From Leishmania mexicana MHOM/GT/2001/U1103 (Eukaryota > Euglenozoa > Kinetoplastea > Trypanosomatida > Trypanosomatidae), in the NCBI RefSeq assembly GCF_000234665.1, contig NC_018324.1, positions 57,501-121,500 of the forward strand: a DNA stretch of 64,000 bases, given 5' to 3'. Below the pieces are notes generated by a model. That model worked only from the letters and a program-made list of their open reading frames with translations. It was not told where the DNA came from and did no database searches. The translations under genes were made by a program, and so were the position numbers. Below, piece by piece: positions 1 through 9,699 of the stretch; positions within the stretch are counted from its first letter, which is position 1, and the number at the start of each line of letters is the position of its first letter.

Positions 1-1361
1 GGCGTGGGGACCTCGACCACCCCTCTTCCCACTCTCGTGTGCCTACAAAAAAAAGGAGACGTCTCTGAGTTGTCTCACAAACGTGTGACTCAGCTCTGCG
101 GCAAACGCGGGGGCATTACCAAGAGCGCCATGTCGACATCGATGAAGAGAAGGGCGGGGTGAAAGAAGACACAGAAATACGGATGCGCGTGAGGTGTGCA
201 TACGTGGCAGCGTCGCAGAGGACGCAAAGAGGGCAAGCCGCGACACAGCTGCAATGAACGTATTCACCATTTTTCCTCGATTTCTAGCGTGCCATATGGG
301 ACCGCATTAATGTGTCACTCCACAGATCTGCCTGGGGCACATGGGCACCGGAGGAGGCGCGTCAGGATGCAGAAACAAACAACGATGCGCCGCCGCAGAG
401 GGACACGGAACGCCGATGTTGCTGTTTCATTTTTCGTTTTTCATCGACTGTCCCGCAGCTGTAGTAGTGCTCTCTCGAGTGCGGGGTAGCAGAGAGAGCG
501 AATACTGCGCTGGCCTTTCCACCCTTCCTAGTACCCATCAAAGATGTAAACAAGAGCAAACGCATGCGCGCCCACAAAAGCTGCGAGGACGAGCTCAAGA
601 GAGAGCGGTATCTTCAGCAACGTTACGGTAAGCCTTCCTATTGTTGTCTCTGCACTCTCTCCCTGTATACTCATCCCTGCACCCAGTCAAGTAGAAGAGA
701 CGCACATGTGTTGGATCGGTCGGCATACAAAGGGGTCCGGCTGCTGGCCTGCGGGAAAAAAGAGAAGATCGAGCTCATCCGATGCACAACACGAGGGGAA
801 GGAGGGGAAGCCGCATTGGTTTGGCCGACGCTATGCCCAGGTGTGTGACGCACGCACGCCTCGAGATACTCACGCCTTCCTTTTGTACTCTCTTTTTCTG
901 AGGGCCACTTGGGTGTGTGGAGAGTTCAGTGCACGCGCCGCACTGCAACGGCGACGACAGAATGACACCAGCGGACACGTGCGAAGAACAGGAGCCGGGG
1001 GAGTAACACGCTAGAAGCTGAGACGGCACAGAGGACACCCAAGCGAGCACACGGAAAGAGACGGAACGTACTGGCCAACAGAGCAGAAAAATGCCAAAGT
1101 GAAAACAAATAGCAGACGTGCCGGCGGCTTTTGTGTGAGAGCTCCGTACACCAGACGCCCTTGATAGCCCCATCCCCCTCTCCCCCTTCTTCGCTACCTC
1201 TTGGGCCCCCCTCTCTCGCCCTTCTCACAGCTTCTGTGCACCCGGCCGCTGCGCGGACCGCCGCACACAGAGGCACACCGCACCTTACCAGTACAGAGTC
1301 CCCTCGCTAGCCTGTCCGCACAAGCCACTTGCACGCGCCGCAGTGCCTCTCACTGGTGTAT
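1..1361. other. Intergenic, 3' UTR side of the SET-fusion gene
   Basis: This stretch lies downstream of the leftmost gene in the direction of transcription. Open frames here are short, low-complexity and on both strands, and none resembles a known family. It probably holds the 3' UTR of the SET-fusion mRNA and the start of the next intergenic region. I see no RNA gene or retroposon in it. Confidence 0.6.
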
Positions 1362-2783
1362 TCAAGGAAGAAGAGGCTTCACCGCCGATGGCGCCTTGCG
1401 CAGCCACGAATGCTCACCGTACTTAGCGAGGGAGGAGGCATCGACGCTGATCATACCACGGCAGCAAGCCGCGCCGCACAGGCACTCGAACGGTTTCATC
1501 GTTCCGTCGCAAAAGGTGGCGTAGTCCATGCTCAAGTCCTCGCCAGCCGCAATCTCGCGCGCCGCGATGACGTTGAGGGAGTGCGGTGCGGCAAAGATGC
1601 AGTTCGGGTCGCACGAATGATTGATGGGCCGCCAACGCTGCGGGTTCTCCTCCCAGATGGCGTACACGTGGCCCTCGGAGTCCAGTGGCCACGCGTACTC
1701 GGTGAAGGTCTTCTTGAGCGGGCCATCCCAGTGCCGCTCCACGTACGGGCGAGTCACCATTGCAAAGCTGCGGCACTCATCCTCGAACACCACGTCGCCT
1801 TTTCGAAGAGCTTTGGCGGCACAAAGGTGGTATCCTTTTCGAGAGTCCTGGTACAGTTTGATTTCATAAGCGGGAGCGGGGTGGGACTTTCGCGCCTCTG
1901 CCAGAAGCGAGGCGACCAGCTCTGCAGCCGTCGGCACCGCCGACAGCAAGTTTGGCGTGGCCTCCTCCAGCACCAAGTCAGGTAAGGCAGGATTCAGCAC
2001 AAGGTCTTCGAAGCACCACTTGTCCGGATTCTCTTCCAACGTGTTGAGCGTTAAAGACGCGACGCCGCAGTCGTACAGGACGTACCGGCTGACCGCCGCC
2101 CCCAAACGCTGCGCGGCCTCTTCCGCATGCGCGGCCCACAACGGTGCCGCCGCGCACGACTCAACAGGAATGGCCGCCGCCGCCCCTTTCACGGAGCCTC
2201 CAGTGACAAGCACGCGCACGGCACGCTCCTTTGACGCGTTCACCTCCCACGCGACGATCTTTCCATGCTCATGAAGGGCGCGTATTAGGGTCGCCTCCAT
2301 AGCATCCTGAACCGTGCAGCAGCTGCGATAGAGTCCAAGCAGCCCGCAGGTATTGCGGATCTGTACCGGGGCCTTCAGCCTGTGCGCGGCGCGCCTCGCC
2401 GCCTCCACAGAATCGATAAGTGCAAATGGCGGCAGCGGCACATCTGCGTAGAAGAGCATCATGAGAAGCACGTCGAACGGATAGTTGAGTGTCGCAGCAC
2501 GGCACCCCGTGTAGGACAGCGATGCGTGGTGAAAGAAGAGAGTGGCGAGTGCGGACGTGACACCACCGTTGGCGCCGCCGGACCCGTCAGTGCAGAGGTT
2601 GGCCACAGCCCCGTACACGGGCGGACCCGCCGCGTAGATGTGTTGCACAACGTACTGCAGCTGAGCAACATCCTTTACAGAAAAGAAATCACACGTGTTG
2701 GGGCATATGCGCTGAAATGCATCCAGCTGCTCAGGCGTGGCGGCGGCATCGTGCACGACGGCAACGCGCTGGCTGATGGACAT
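1362..2783 (-). CDS. ATP-grasp (D-Ala-D-Ala ligase)-like / SET domain fusion protein
   Basis: The protein has 473 residues. Residues 305-450 form a SET domain: the cofactor and knot motif NHSCDPNC is at 388-395, the Tyr motif YATF starts at 421, and a Cys-rich post-SET segment (FECLCGAACCRG) is at 432-443. SET proteins transfer methyl groups from S-adenosylmethionine to lysines, so protein lysine methylation is the likely role; the substrate is unknown. Residues about 1-290 resemble the N-terminal half of D-alanine-D-alanine ligases. The segment around 57-125 (DGSGGANGG, then YTG, then PLPPF) follows the ligase order, but the usual ATP-site lysines are not evident, so this half may be inactive or repurposed. 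I chose the ATG at 2783, not an in-frame ATG at 2948, because a strong polypyrimidine tract and splice acceptor (AG at 2856-2855) lie between the two and leave a 71-nt leader without an upstream ATG. Confidence 0.85.
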   Translation of the reverse strand: MSISQRVAVVHDAAATPEQLDAFQRICPNTCDFFSVKDVAQLQYVVQHIYAAGPPVYGAVANLCTDGSGGANGGVTSALATLFFHHASLSYTGCRAATLNYPFDVLLMMLFYADVPLPPFALIDSVEAARRAAHRLKAPVQIRNTCGLLGLYRSCCTVQDAMEATLIRALHEHGKIVAWEVNASKERAVRVLVTGGSVKGAAAAIPVESCAAAPLWAAHAEEAAQRLGAAVSRYVLYDCGVASLTLNTLEENPDKWCFEDLVLNPALPDLVLEEATPNLLSAVPTAAELVASLLAEARKSHPAPAYEIKLYQDSRKGYHLCAAKALRKGDVVFEDECRSFAMVTRPYVERHWDGPLKKTFTEYAWPLDSEGHVYAIWEENPQRWRPINHSCDPNCIFAAPHSLNVIAAREIAAGEDLSMDYATFCDGTMKPFECLCGAACCRGMISVDASSLAKYGEHSWLRKAPSAVKPLLP

Positions 2784-2854
2784 GGGCTGAGACGGATATA
2801 CCTTGGACCTACCGTGACGTCGTAGTGACGCGTGGGACTGTTTCGTCGGCAAGT

Positions 2855-2856
2855 CT
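2855..2856 (-). promoter_or_regulatory. Predicted SL trans-splice acceptor for the SET-fusion gene
   Basis: On the minus strand a T-rich pyrimidine tract of about 45 nt ends in GTGTAG, and no other AG intervenes. The resulting leader is 71 nt and contains no ATG before the start at 2783. It decides the start codon. This is inferred from sequence only. Confidence 0.55.
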
Positions 2857-3935
2857 ACACAATAGACGATAGAAGATAACGAAAGAACACAGAAAACAAA
2901 ACGGACACACGACTGCCGTGTGCTTGCACCCGATCTCGTCTCCCCCACAGCACGTCTGTGTGTTGCTGTATCGGCTCCTTTGGTTGATATGCGCGCAACG
3001 TGCAGTCACCGTAAGGAGGTGCTGAATGCGGTGCCTGACTGGGGCGTGAGAGATGATGAAGGATAGAGCGCAAAACGAAACAAAAGGTGCGTGCAAGGGA
3101 AAACACGAGAGAGGTGTCCTGGATGCATGAAGAAGCTTTACGGGATTTATCTCTATGTGTGTGCGTGTGTGTGTGATGTATGAGGCCCTTCGCCGTGACA
3201 CTGTGCTGACGCCAGGCGAGGAAGGGAGACCGGAGAAGAAGATGGGGCAGAGGCCGAGGGCAAGAAAAAAAAGCGGAGTCAACGTGCTCGCCACCGACTC
3301 TCGAGAAAGAGAGGATAGCGAGAACGCGACACAAGAGGAGGAACGGAAAAGCGTTGGCGTGCACACAGCAATCACGAAAACCGTTGCAGCATGTGCGCTG
3401 GTCAACGCGGGTGTGGGGCGCAAGCGCGTGTCAGTGAGAACACCAAGAGAAGGCAGAGAAAACCTTGAAGGAAATTTGTCTGTGCTGCGGTGCTGATGAG
3501 AAGAGGAGCGGCGAAGGCGGAGAGGCGACAGCTGCGCAGGTGGGAGATGCGCAAGATAGCCGATTGAGCAGGGAGAGCAACAGTGACAAGCAGCAAGAGG
3601 GAAAGGGTGAAGGAAAAGCACAAAGAGCGCGTCCTCTGAAAAGGCGCAACACTGGTACGTCGGCAAGCACGCCGCTGCCAGCGTCACCGCAATCCGGCAT
3701 GTGTCTATCCGGCAAAAGAACGGCACGGAGAGCCCGCTACACCACGGTTTCTGGCGTTTCTCGCCAAGCAAACCCGTCGCATCGCCGTTTGCTTAGAGAC
3801 TGGCAGATGGCAAGAAGAACGGAAACGGCACCCTCGTGTAGCGCGGGCGAACCGTACACACAAACCCTTCAGCTGTTGTGCGCTAACGGTGACCTATGCA
3901 TTTTTCGCTTGATTTCTGCCTTGTGCGTGTGTAGT

Positions 3936-3960
3936 GGGGTAGAGGGGGAGGGGGTTTGGG
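3936..3960 (+). other. Potential G-quadruplex motif
   Basis: Four G-tracts (3936-3939, 3944-3948, 3950-3954, 3958-3960) are separated by 1-4 bases. The G-rich strand is the transcription template, so the RNA is C-rich here. Confidence 0.45.
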
Positions 3961-4261
3961 CCTGTCTATGTGTTTGCCCGAGTTGTAACACACGGGGGGA
4001 GAGAGCAGGTTTTCAAAGACAACAGCGGAGCGCAAAGCATACACAAATCGTGCCACTGATGGACGTGGCGGCGGTCAACCACAGGAAAGGACGCGCACAC
4101 GCACACACACCACGTCCCACTCTCTCTCTCCATCGATTCTCGTGCTTCCCTTTTTGTTTTCTTGTGTCGCCCATTGCGCCGTCCAGCTGCGCTGTCGACA
4201 AGGACGCGAAACAACGTCCGCCGAGGTGGTCGTTCGCGGAGCTCAGGAGTGCACAAGGGGC

Positions 4262-5050
4262 CTAGAAGAGGGAATGGTAGAGAAAAGCCAGGAGATACAC
4301 GGCGAACATCACAGCAACCACAACGAACACGTAGAAGAGACGGCCCAGCTTGAACAGGTACAGAGCGTAAAGGTGCTCGAGGTAGTGGAGGATCACCTTC
4401 CCGGTCAGCTTCGATTCACCATAGGTGCGAGTCGCAAAATTAAAGCCCACCTCCTCGAAGCACTGCACGCGGCACTTGACGAACAGCTCCAGTCCAATCT
4501 TGTACCCAATCGAGTTCACCTCGCCGGCGTGCCGCTTGAAGACACAATCGCGAATCCCGAAGAAGCCGGACATGGGATCGGAAAGGGTGGTGAGAGGCCG
4601 GGACAGCAGGCGCGCTCCCCACGAAATGAGGCGGCGGTGCGCCGGCCAGTTCTTATCGATCTCGATCCCGGCGCCGTAGCGCGTGCCGCAGACGAACTCG
4701 ACCCCATCGCGGCTGAGCGCTTTGAACAGCGCTGGCACGCACTCGGGCGGGTGCTGTAGGTCGGCATCCATCACAAGCTTGTAGACACCACTGGTGTGGC
4801 GCAGACCGTGAATAACGGCGCTGCTCAGCCCACGCTCCGTCGTACGAACATCCATGCTCACGTTGAAACCCTCTTTATGAAACCTCTCAACGACCTCCTT
4901 TGACCCATCACACGAATTATCGTCCACGATGAGCATCTCGACATTCTGCGTGGGGAGGCCTTGTTCCCTCACGGCAGCGAAAACGCGGCGTACCAGCGGC
5001 TCTAAGTTACCGCATTCCTTGTACGCGGGAACGATAATGGAGTACTGCAT
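4262..5050 (-). CDS. DPM1: Dolichol-phosphate mannosyltransferase (DPM synthase)
   Basis: The 262-residue protein is a GT-A fold family 2 glycosyltransferase. It would transfer mannose from GDP-mannose to dolichyl phosphate on the cytosolic face of the ER, supplying the mannose donor for GPI anchors and other lumenal mannosylation. The N-terminus shows IIVPAYKE, the nucleotide-binding segment IVDDNS at about 41-46, the metal-binding motif DADLQHPPE at 95-103 and the DPM-type SDPMSGFF motif. A single hydrophobic segment at about 232-258 ends the protein. This is the yeast-like, single-subunit architecture, which needs no separate DPM2/DPM3 anchor. The start is supported by a splice acceptor only ten bases upstream. 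Confidence 0.95.
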   Translation of the reverse strand: MQYSIIVPAYKECGNLEPLVRRVFAAVREQGLPTQNVEMLIVDDNSCDGSKEVVERFHKEGFNVSMDVRTTERGLSSAVIHGLRHTSGVYKLVMDADLQHPPECVPALFKALSRDGVEFVCGTRYGAGIEIDKNWPAHRRLISWGARLLSRPLTTLSDPMSGFFGIRDCVFKRHAGEVNSIGYKIGLELFVKCRVQCFEEVGFNFATRTYGESKLTGKVILHYLEHLYALYLFKLGRLFYVFVVVAVMFAVYLLAFLYHSLF

Positions 5051-5059
5051 GTTTCCGAG

Positions 5060-5061
5060 CT
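5060..5061 (-). promoter_or_regulatory. Predicted SL trans-splice acceptor for DPM synthase
   Basis: A pyrimidine-rich tract of about 27 nt on the minus strand ends in TTTTAG. This leaves a 9-nt 5' leader before the ATG at 5050, which would be unusually short for a Leishmania mRNA. Confidence 0.6.
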
Positions 5062-5323
5062 AAAACAATGAAAAAGAGAACGGAAGCGGGCGCACTACTC
5101 ACGAAACCTAGATCGACGCACCGACGCACGAGGGGTTGGCGTGCCGCACAGCTGCAGGGGCAGGTATGCCGTCGATGAAGTGTGAAACGGATATCCGCTG
5201 GAGGGCACGAGAAGATACAGAGAAACAAGTAGAGGAGGAGGTTCAGAAGTTCGCCGAAGTGCGTGCACTTCGGCGTGGAGGCGATTCCTTGCAACAGGGG
5301 CAGCGTGCACGACACCTTTACAC

Positions 5324-5897
5324 TCAGTGTGTCCACGCTCTGCCATACAGCACGAGCTCAGCTCCACGCCACAGCGGCCCTGCCACACGCCCCATCGCCG
5401 GGTGCGAAGCAGCGCTGGACACGCGCGTTACAGCAACGCGGCGACTCGGTCACCGGTGCACGGCCCCGGCCCGCAAGCCCTACCCATCACGGCAGCCTCG
5501 CAGGTCGGCTCACAGCCGCTCCTCCAATCACGCCGGCCGCCACCTCTGGTGCATCCCCCCTCGCGGGGTGACACTCACGCTCCCCACCACCAGTAGGCAG
5601 TGCGAGGGCCGGGGGGTGAGAGATGCGCTTGATCCACGCTGGCACTCTGCCGAATCATGTGGATGGTACAACCGTGCTCGCTCCCGCAGGTCTCTCCAAC
5701 GCCACACCATCCAGCACTCGACCACAAGCATCCCTAGCACGGCACTGCTCTGACCTCCCCACGTCGCAGATACTTGACCCTGCCACCAACAGAGGTGGTT
5801 CGGCGTATGGAGGGGATAGGGACTGCCGTGGCCCTCCCACCGGTCTGGTACTGGATCCTGAGATGTCACACGCTGACACGGGTCCGCCGCCATCGGG
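5324..5897 (-). mobile_element. SIDER-type short degenerate retroposon, copy A
   Basis: From 5329 to 5894 this sequence appears identical, base for base and without gaps, to 13567-14132 (constant offset 8238), while the flanks differ. On the minus strand it begins CCCGATGGC (copy B: CCCTGATGGC) and ends ...GTCCACGCTGA-like. A third, diverged and inverted copy is at about 52060-52624. The size (about 570 bp), location in a 3' UTR, dispersion and 5' end match my recollection of Leishmania SIDER2 elements, non-autonomous relatives of ingi/L1Tc retroposons that carry a 79-bp signature and often destabilise mRNAs. It lies in sense orientation in the predicted FKBP12 3' UTR. Assignment to SIDER2 rather than SIDER1 is from memory. 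Confidence 0.85.
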
Positions 5898-6462
5898 CAG
5901 TGCACACATCACACGGAAGAAAATCATAACCGCGACGATAACGACGGTGGCAGACACACACCTGTTAGAGGAGGTCGTTCGTACCACCGAAGAGACCGGC
6001 GCCGGCGGTCGCACTCACCGTGCCACCGCTACACAAGTGCCGGAATAGTCGCTTACAGAAGGTCGACAGCTCCACTCGCTCGCACGACTACGTGCTCACG
6101 CCGGATGACCTCCCTGTATCACGACACGCGCATCTCGGGAGGGATCTTCGTGGAGCATACTTTCTACCTGGTGAGCTTCGATTTCTTCTGGTTTCTAAAC
6201 CTTCTCATACGTCTCCTGTTTCGTTGGAGAGAGAGACCTGCAGCGTGTCGTTGATGCCACAGCTTGTCTTTGACCATCTGTGCAGAATGGCGCACGCACG
6301 GAGCACGCCAACTGGCACGCCACGCAGTGACGCTCAACGAGTTCTGCGCAGTCAAGAGGGGGGACGGAATGGCGAGAGGGTTAGCACAGATGGAAACACT
6401 ACACGAGAAAAAAAAGAACAGGAAAAACGGAGCGAGAGGGAGGTCGCACTGCCGGAGATAGT

Positions 6463-6792
6463 CTACTGGATTTTCAGCAGCTCAATCTCGAACAGCAGGG
6501 CGGCGTTTGACGGGATGCCCCAGGCAGGAAAGCCGCGATCACCGTAGGCGTAGTCAGCTGTCATGAGCAACTCTGCCGTCTCCCCGAGCTGCATCTGCAA
6601 CATGCCCTCATCCCAGCCGCGAATCACCTGGCCGACGCCCACATTGAAGGAGAACGGGTTGTTGTCATCGCGGGTGGACCAAAACTTCTTCTTCCCATCC
6701 GCTAAGTACCCGGTGCAGTGCACAGTGATTGTCTGCCCGCGCTTTGGGGTGGCGCCTACGCCCGCCCTCATGACTGTACGAATGACGCCCAT
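6463..6792 (-). CDS. FKBP12: FKBP12-type peptidyl-prolyl cis-trans isomerase
   Basis: The 109-residue protein matches human FKBP12 (108 residues) end to end: the initial MGV, PKRGQT, the VIRGW motif with the pocket tryptophan, DYAYG, and a hydrophobic C-terminal strand ELLKIQ. It would isomerise X-Pro bonds in the cytosol. Several pocket positions differ from human FKBP12: Tyr26 is Cys, Asp37 is Trp (after a one-Lys insertion), Glu54 is Gln, and the His87 loop reads GFPAWGIP, while Arg42, Phe46, Val55, Ile56, Trp59, Tyr82 and Phe99 equivalents are kept. The frame is open upstream to 6963, but the ATG at 6792 begins the family's usual N-terminus and follows a splice acceptor at 6833-6832. SIDER A lies in its 3' UTR. 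Confidence 0.95.
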   Translation of the reverse strand: MGVIRTVMRAGVGATPKRGQTITVHCTGYLADGKKKFWSTRDDNNPFSFNVGVGQVIRGWDEGMLQMQLGETAELLMTADYAYGDRGFPAWGIPSNAALLFEIELLKIQ

Positions 6793-7723
6793 TAACACGA
6801 GGGTGAGCTTGGGGGAGGGGGCTATTGATAGCTTAAAGGAGCGGGAGAAGCGAAGGAAAAAAAACGTGGGCACGGCAGCGGTACGCGCAAAGGTAAACTT
6901 GGCGGCCAAGCAGCAAGAGCGAGTGAGAAGGGGAGCGGCAGGCACGCAGAGATGTAACAGCATGGATAAAAAAGGGGGCGGAAGTGGCTAGCGGAAAGGC
7001 TGCGCAAGCGCGAGCTCGTGCGTCCTCCGTTTCGATACGCACTGGCATCCAATGGAGGATCTGCCAAGACACCGCGGGAAAACGCACAAGGGCTGCGATA
7101 GTGTCATTGGAAGTGCCCCTCAGCCATTCAAGGTGACTGAGAGGAGTGTTGGTTCGACGCGGTCGACTCAGCACCACCCCCTCCTGTGGTGCGGCGGGTT
7201 TGACACACACACATGCGCATATCAGCGGAGAGGAAAGGGGGGCCCGACTCGCTTGAAAGGAGCGGATGCGCCTTAAAAGAGAAAGCCGGCGCATGCGTGC
7301 CGCGCAACGTGGAGTACGTGGGTATGGGTCGGTGCACCGAGGGCAAAAGAGTGCGGAAGAGTGCGTGGGGGAAAGAGGGAGGGATGACGACGAACTGCGT
7401 TTGCAGCGTCAGGAATGCCGCTCCCTTTTTTCCCACAGTTGTGTGCTTTTACAATGGAAGAATCAAGTTCGAGGTATACAATACCCCGCACCGGTCTTTT
7501 GTCAACAACAACGCCGCAAACTCAGCGAGAGAGAGGGAGCATATGTTCACATGAGAGAGAGGCGGCGGGAGCGCGGCATCGTGTCAGCTGGCAGGAGGGG
7601 TCACAGCGAAAAATAGGAATACAAAAAGAGAAAGAAGGGAGGTCCCTTTTTCGGTTCTTTGCGCTCACACGCGCACAGCCGCCACGCACAGAGGTGCGTG
7701 GGCGGCAAAGGTGGCGCGGGTCG
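6793..7723. other. Intergenic: 3' UTR of coiled-coil gene and FKBP12 5' UTR
   Basis: Only low-complexity, Ser/Leu/Phe-rich open frames are seen on the minus strand and basic, Arg/Lys/Glu-rich ones on the plus strand. No RNA gene or repeat is recognised. Confidence 0.6.
6832..6833 (-). promoter_or_regulatory. Predicted SL trans-splice acceptor for FKBP12
   Basis: A long minus-strand pyrimidine tract beginning with eight Ts ends in TTTAAG, giving a 39-nt leader. A second candidate AG (ending ATCAATAG) lies a few bases further on. Both exclude the longer open frame and support the ATG at 6792. Confidence 0.5.
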
Positions 7724-8398
7724 TCAACGGAACTGGTCTCGCACACGCCCCTTGAGGGAGTCGTTCTCCTGCTCGAGCTTTTTGTTGCGCACCATCAGCT
7801 TCTCCGCCCGCACCTCCTCCAGTAGCAGCTGTTTGCGCATCTCCTCGCGTCGCTGAGCCAGTGCATTGACACTGTTCTTCGACTCCTCCTGCACCACCCT
7901 CAGCCTCTGTCTCACCTCAGCCACCTCGCGCTTCAGCTCCTCGCACTGGACGCGAGACTTCTCCAAACGCTGCTCCAGCTGGCGGCGATCTGCCTCGAGT
8001 GACTGACACTTGTCTGCGAGGGTGCGGCGGTTGCCTGAGGCTGCTCCACCGCTCTGAATGGCGGCAATCAGTAACACCGCATCGCTGTAAGAGCAGGCAA
8101 ACTGCGGTGACAGGTGCGGAACAAGCGAGTGAAGCTCGTAAAAGGCCGCCTCGTCGCGCTCCTCCCAGACATGCGAGGCCGCCTTCCTTGGCTCCGGCGG
8201 CGAAACCGACCGCGAGGAAGAGCAGCGGCGCGCAGCTCTCTGACGGACCGCGACGATCTCGGCCCGTGAGGCGCGATACTCTGCCTCTAGCTGCTGTAAT
8301 CGCTGTGCCTGGGCATCTGACGTCGTCAGCGGTATGAGGCTATTTGACCTGACAGTCGGTACCTCTGGAAGGTTATCGTCATCGCTGTCGAAGAGCAT
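7724..8398 (-). CDS. Hypothetical coiled-coil protein
   Basis: I do not recognise this 224-residue protein. It has an acidic N-terminus (DSDDD near residue 4), a first helical stretch at about 30-60, a short globular-looking middle (about 85-115, ending SDAVLLIAAI), and a long heptad-type coiled coil from about 120 to 220 rich in Glu, Arg, Gln and Leu. It ends in basic Arg residues. This shape suggests a structural or scaffold protein, for example cytoskeletal, but nothing in the sequence proves it. The start sits about nine bases after a CCCTTTAG acceptor. The frame is conserved in composition over its whole length and has no competing gene on the other strand. Confidence 0.75.
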   Translation of the reverse strand: MLFDSDDDNLPEVPTVRSNSLIPLTTSDAQAQRLQQLEAEYRASRAEIVAVRQRAARRCSSSRSVSPPEPRKAASHVWEERDEAAFYELHSLVPHLSPQFACSYSDAVLLIAAIQSGGAASGNRRTLADKCQSLEADRRQLEQRLEKSRVQCEELKREVAEVRQRLRVVQEESKNSVNALAQRREEMRKQLLLEEVRAEKLMVRNKKLEQENDSLKGRVRDQFR

Positions 8399-9699
8399 TC
8401 GTAAAACTAAAGGGCAGATTTTTCTCGAATCCGCATTTTATAAGTCGGTCGAGACGCTCGAGGCGCACGTTTCGATTTTTTATCAACGCGAAAAATGCTG
8501 AGCGTGGTTGTATGTCATGGACTCAGCGCCAGTTATCTCCGCCGCAAGTAGTTTACACCCTCGGGCACACTGGCTGCAGACACAAACACGCACACACTCC
8601 GCTTTTTCTTCTTCCTCTTGCACATGCCGTGTTAGGAAAGGGGAGTTGCGTGCGGGGGAGGCCGGAAAGGACACGGTAAAAGGGAGTAGTAAGATATTGA
8701 GCAGCACACGACAGTATCCCTGCCGCTTGCTCCTACCTTAGAACGTTGGAGGAGTGCATGAGACGTAAAAGGGGTACGCAGCAACGCTTTTACATCAACG
8801 CCTCACCAGAGAGTTTGTACGGACAAGGGAATGTACGATGCGTCCGGTCGGCGCACGGTCGCGTCTCTCTCGATCACTCGCTCTTTTCGTCTGGCTCTGA
8901 GTCGAGAGAAGAGCTACACCGTTGCTCCGTCGAGGAAGATGCCACGCACACACACACACACAAACCTGCAAAGACTCTTTTTCTCCTCCCCTGTGGGATG
9001 TCTTTCGGCAGTTTTTGTGTGTGTAGGGGGGGTGCGGCAGCGCCATCATGTTGAGTCGTTAGCTCTTTCCCTTCCTTGAAGAGATGGGAATCGTTAGAAG
9101 CTCTTAGGGACACACATGCACACACGCAGGGCCACAGCGAAAAGGCAAACAGATGAAAGCAGAGGAGAGACGAGTCCACACATGTACGCAGGCGCGCGAG
9201 TGGAAAGCAAAGAAAAAGCGAGAGTGAGACACGTGTGCGTCTGCACCGCTGTCCTTGGACACCAACAAACGGCCTTGTCCACTTACCGCGACGCTCCCAT
9301 CTCTCTCATGCGCTCCCCTTCCCTTTTCGTCGCCGTGACGAGCTGCAACGGCAGTTTTCCATTCACGGCGCAGTCACTCCCCAACTTTACTTAAAACTCA
9401 AAGAAAAAGAACCTCAGGCCCACCCAACGACACGCCCGCACACACACACACGCGCGCGCTTGGGTAGTTAGCGTCTCACTCGACCGAGCGCATACGCGGC
9501 GACACACGGAAGATCACGACAGCAAAAAAAAAAGAAATACAGAGAAGTGCACGTGGGACTCGGACAGGCGCACGGGCGACGCACCCCCTCGGCGGTGCTA
9601 CCAGAGACATCAGCGTCGTAGGGCGCGCTCTCAGGCATTCCTTTATGCAAACGACCTCCCTTCACAGACGCCTTCCTTGCGGCGTCCAGTGTCACCGCA
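8399..9699. other. Intergenic: eIF3L 3' UTR and coiled-coil gene 5' UTR
   Basis: No gene is supported. The stretch holds short CA/GT runs (for example 8947-8964 and 9437-9452) and an A-run near 9521-9532. Possible splice acceptors for the gene to the left lie within 10-70 bases of its start. Confidence 0.6.

Larger units (their letters stand above)
2784..4261. other. Intergenic: DPM synthase 3' UTR and SET-fusion 5' UTR
   Basis: No credible gene is present. A 320-codon open frame on the minus strand (3771-2809) is made of Ser, Leu, Phe and Pro-rich low-complexity sequence typical of translated pyrimidine tracts. The stretch contains a short GT repeat near 3155-3175 and a G-rich run at 3936-3960. 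Confidence 0.6.
5051..6462. other. Intergenic: FKBP12 3' UTR with SIDER A, then DPM 5' UTR
   Basis: SIDER copy A occupies the centre of this stretch, about 566 bp past the FKBP12 stop codon. Outside it I see no gene. Open frames shared with the region at 13.5-14.1 kb are translations of the retroposon itself. Confidence 0.7.

Noticed and set aside
2809..3771. Minus-strand frame of 320 codons upstream of the SET-fusion gene
   Set aside because: Composition is Ser/Leu/Phe/Pro-rich, as in translated pyrimidine tracts, and no domain is seen.
5263..5753. Shared open frames in the two SIDER copies that might be read as a protein family
   Set aside because: They occur only within the retroposon, in several frames and on both strands, and follow from DNA identity, not from protein conservation.
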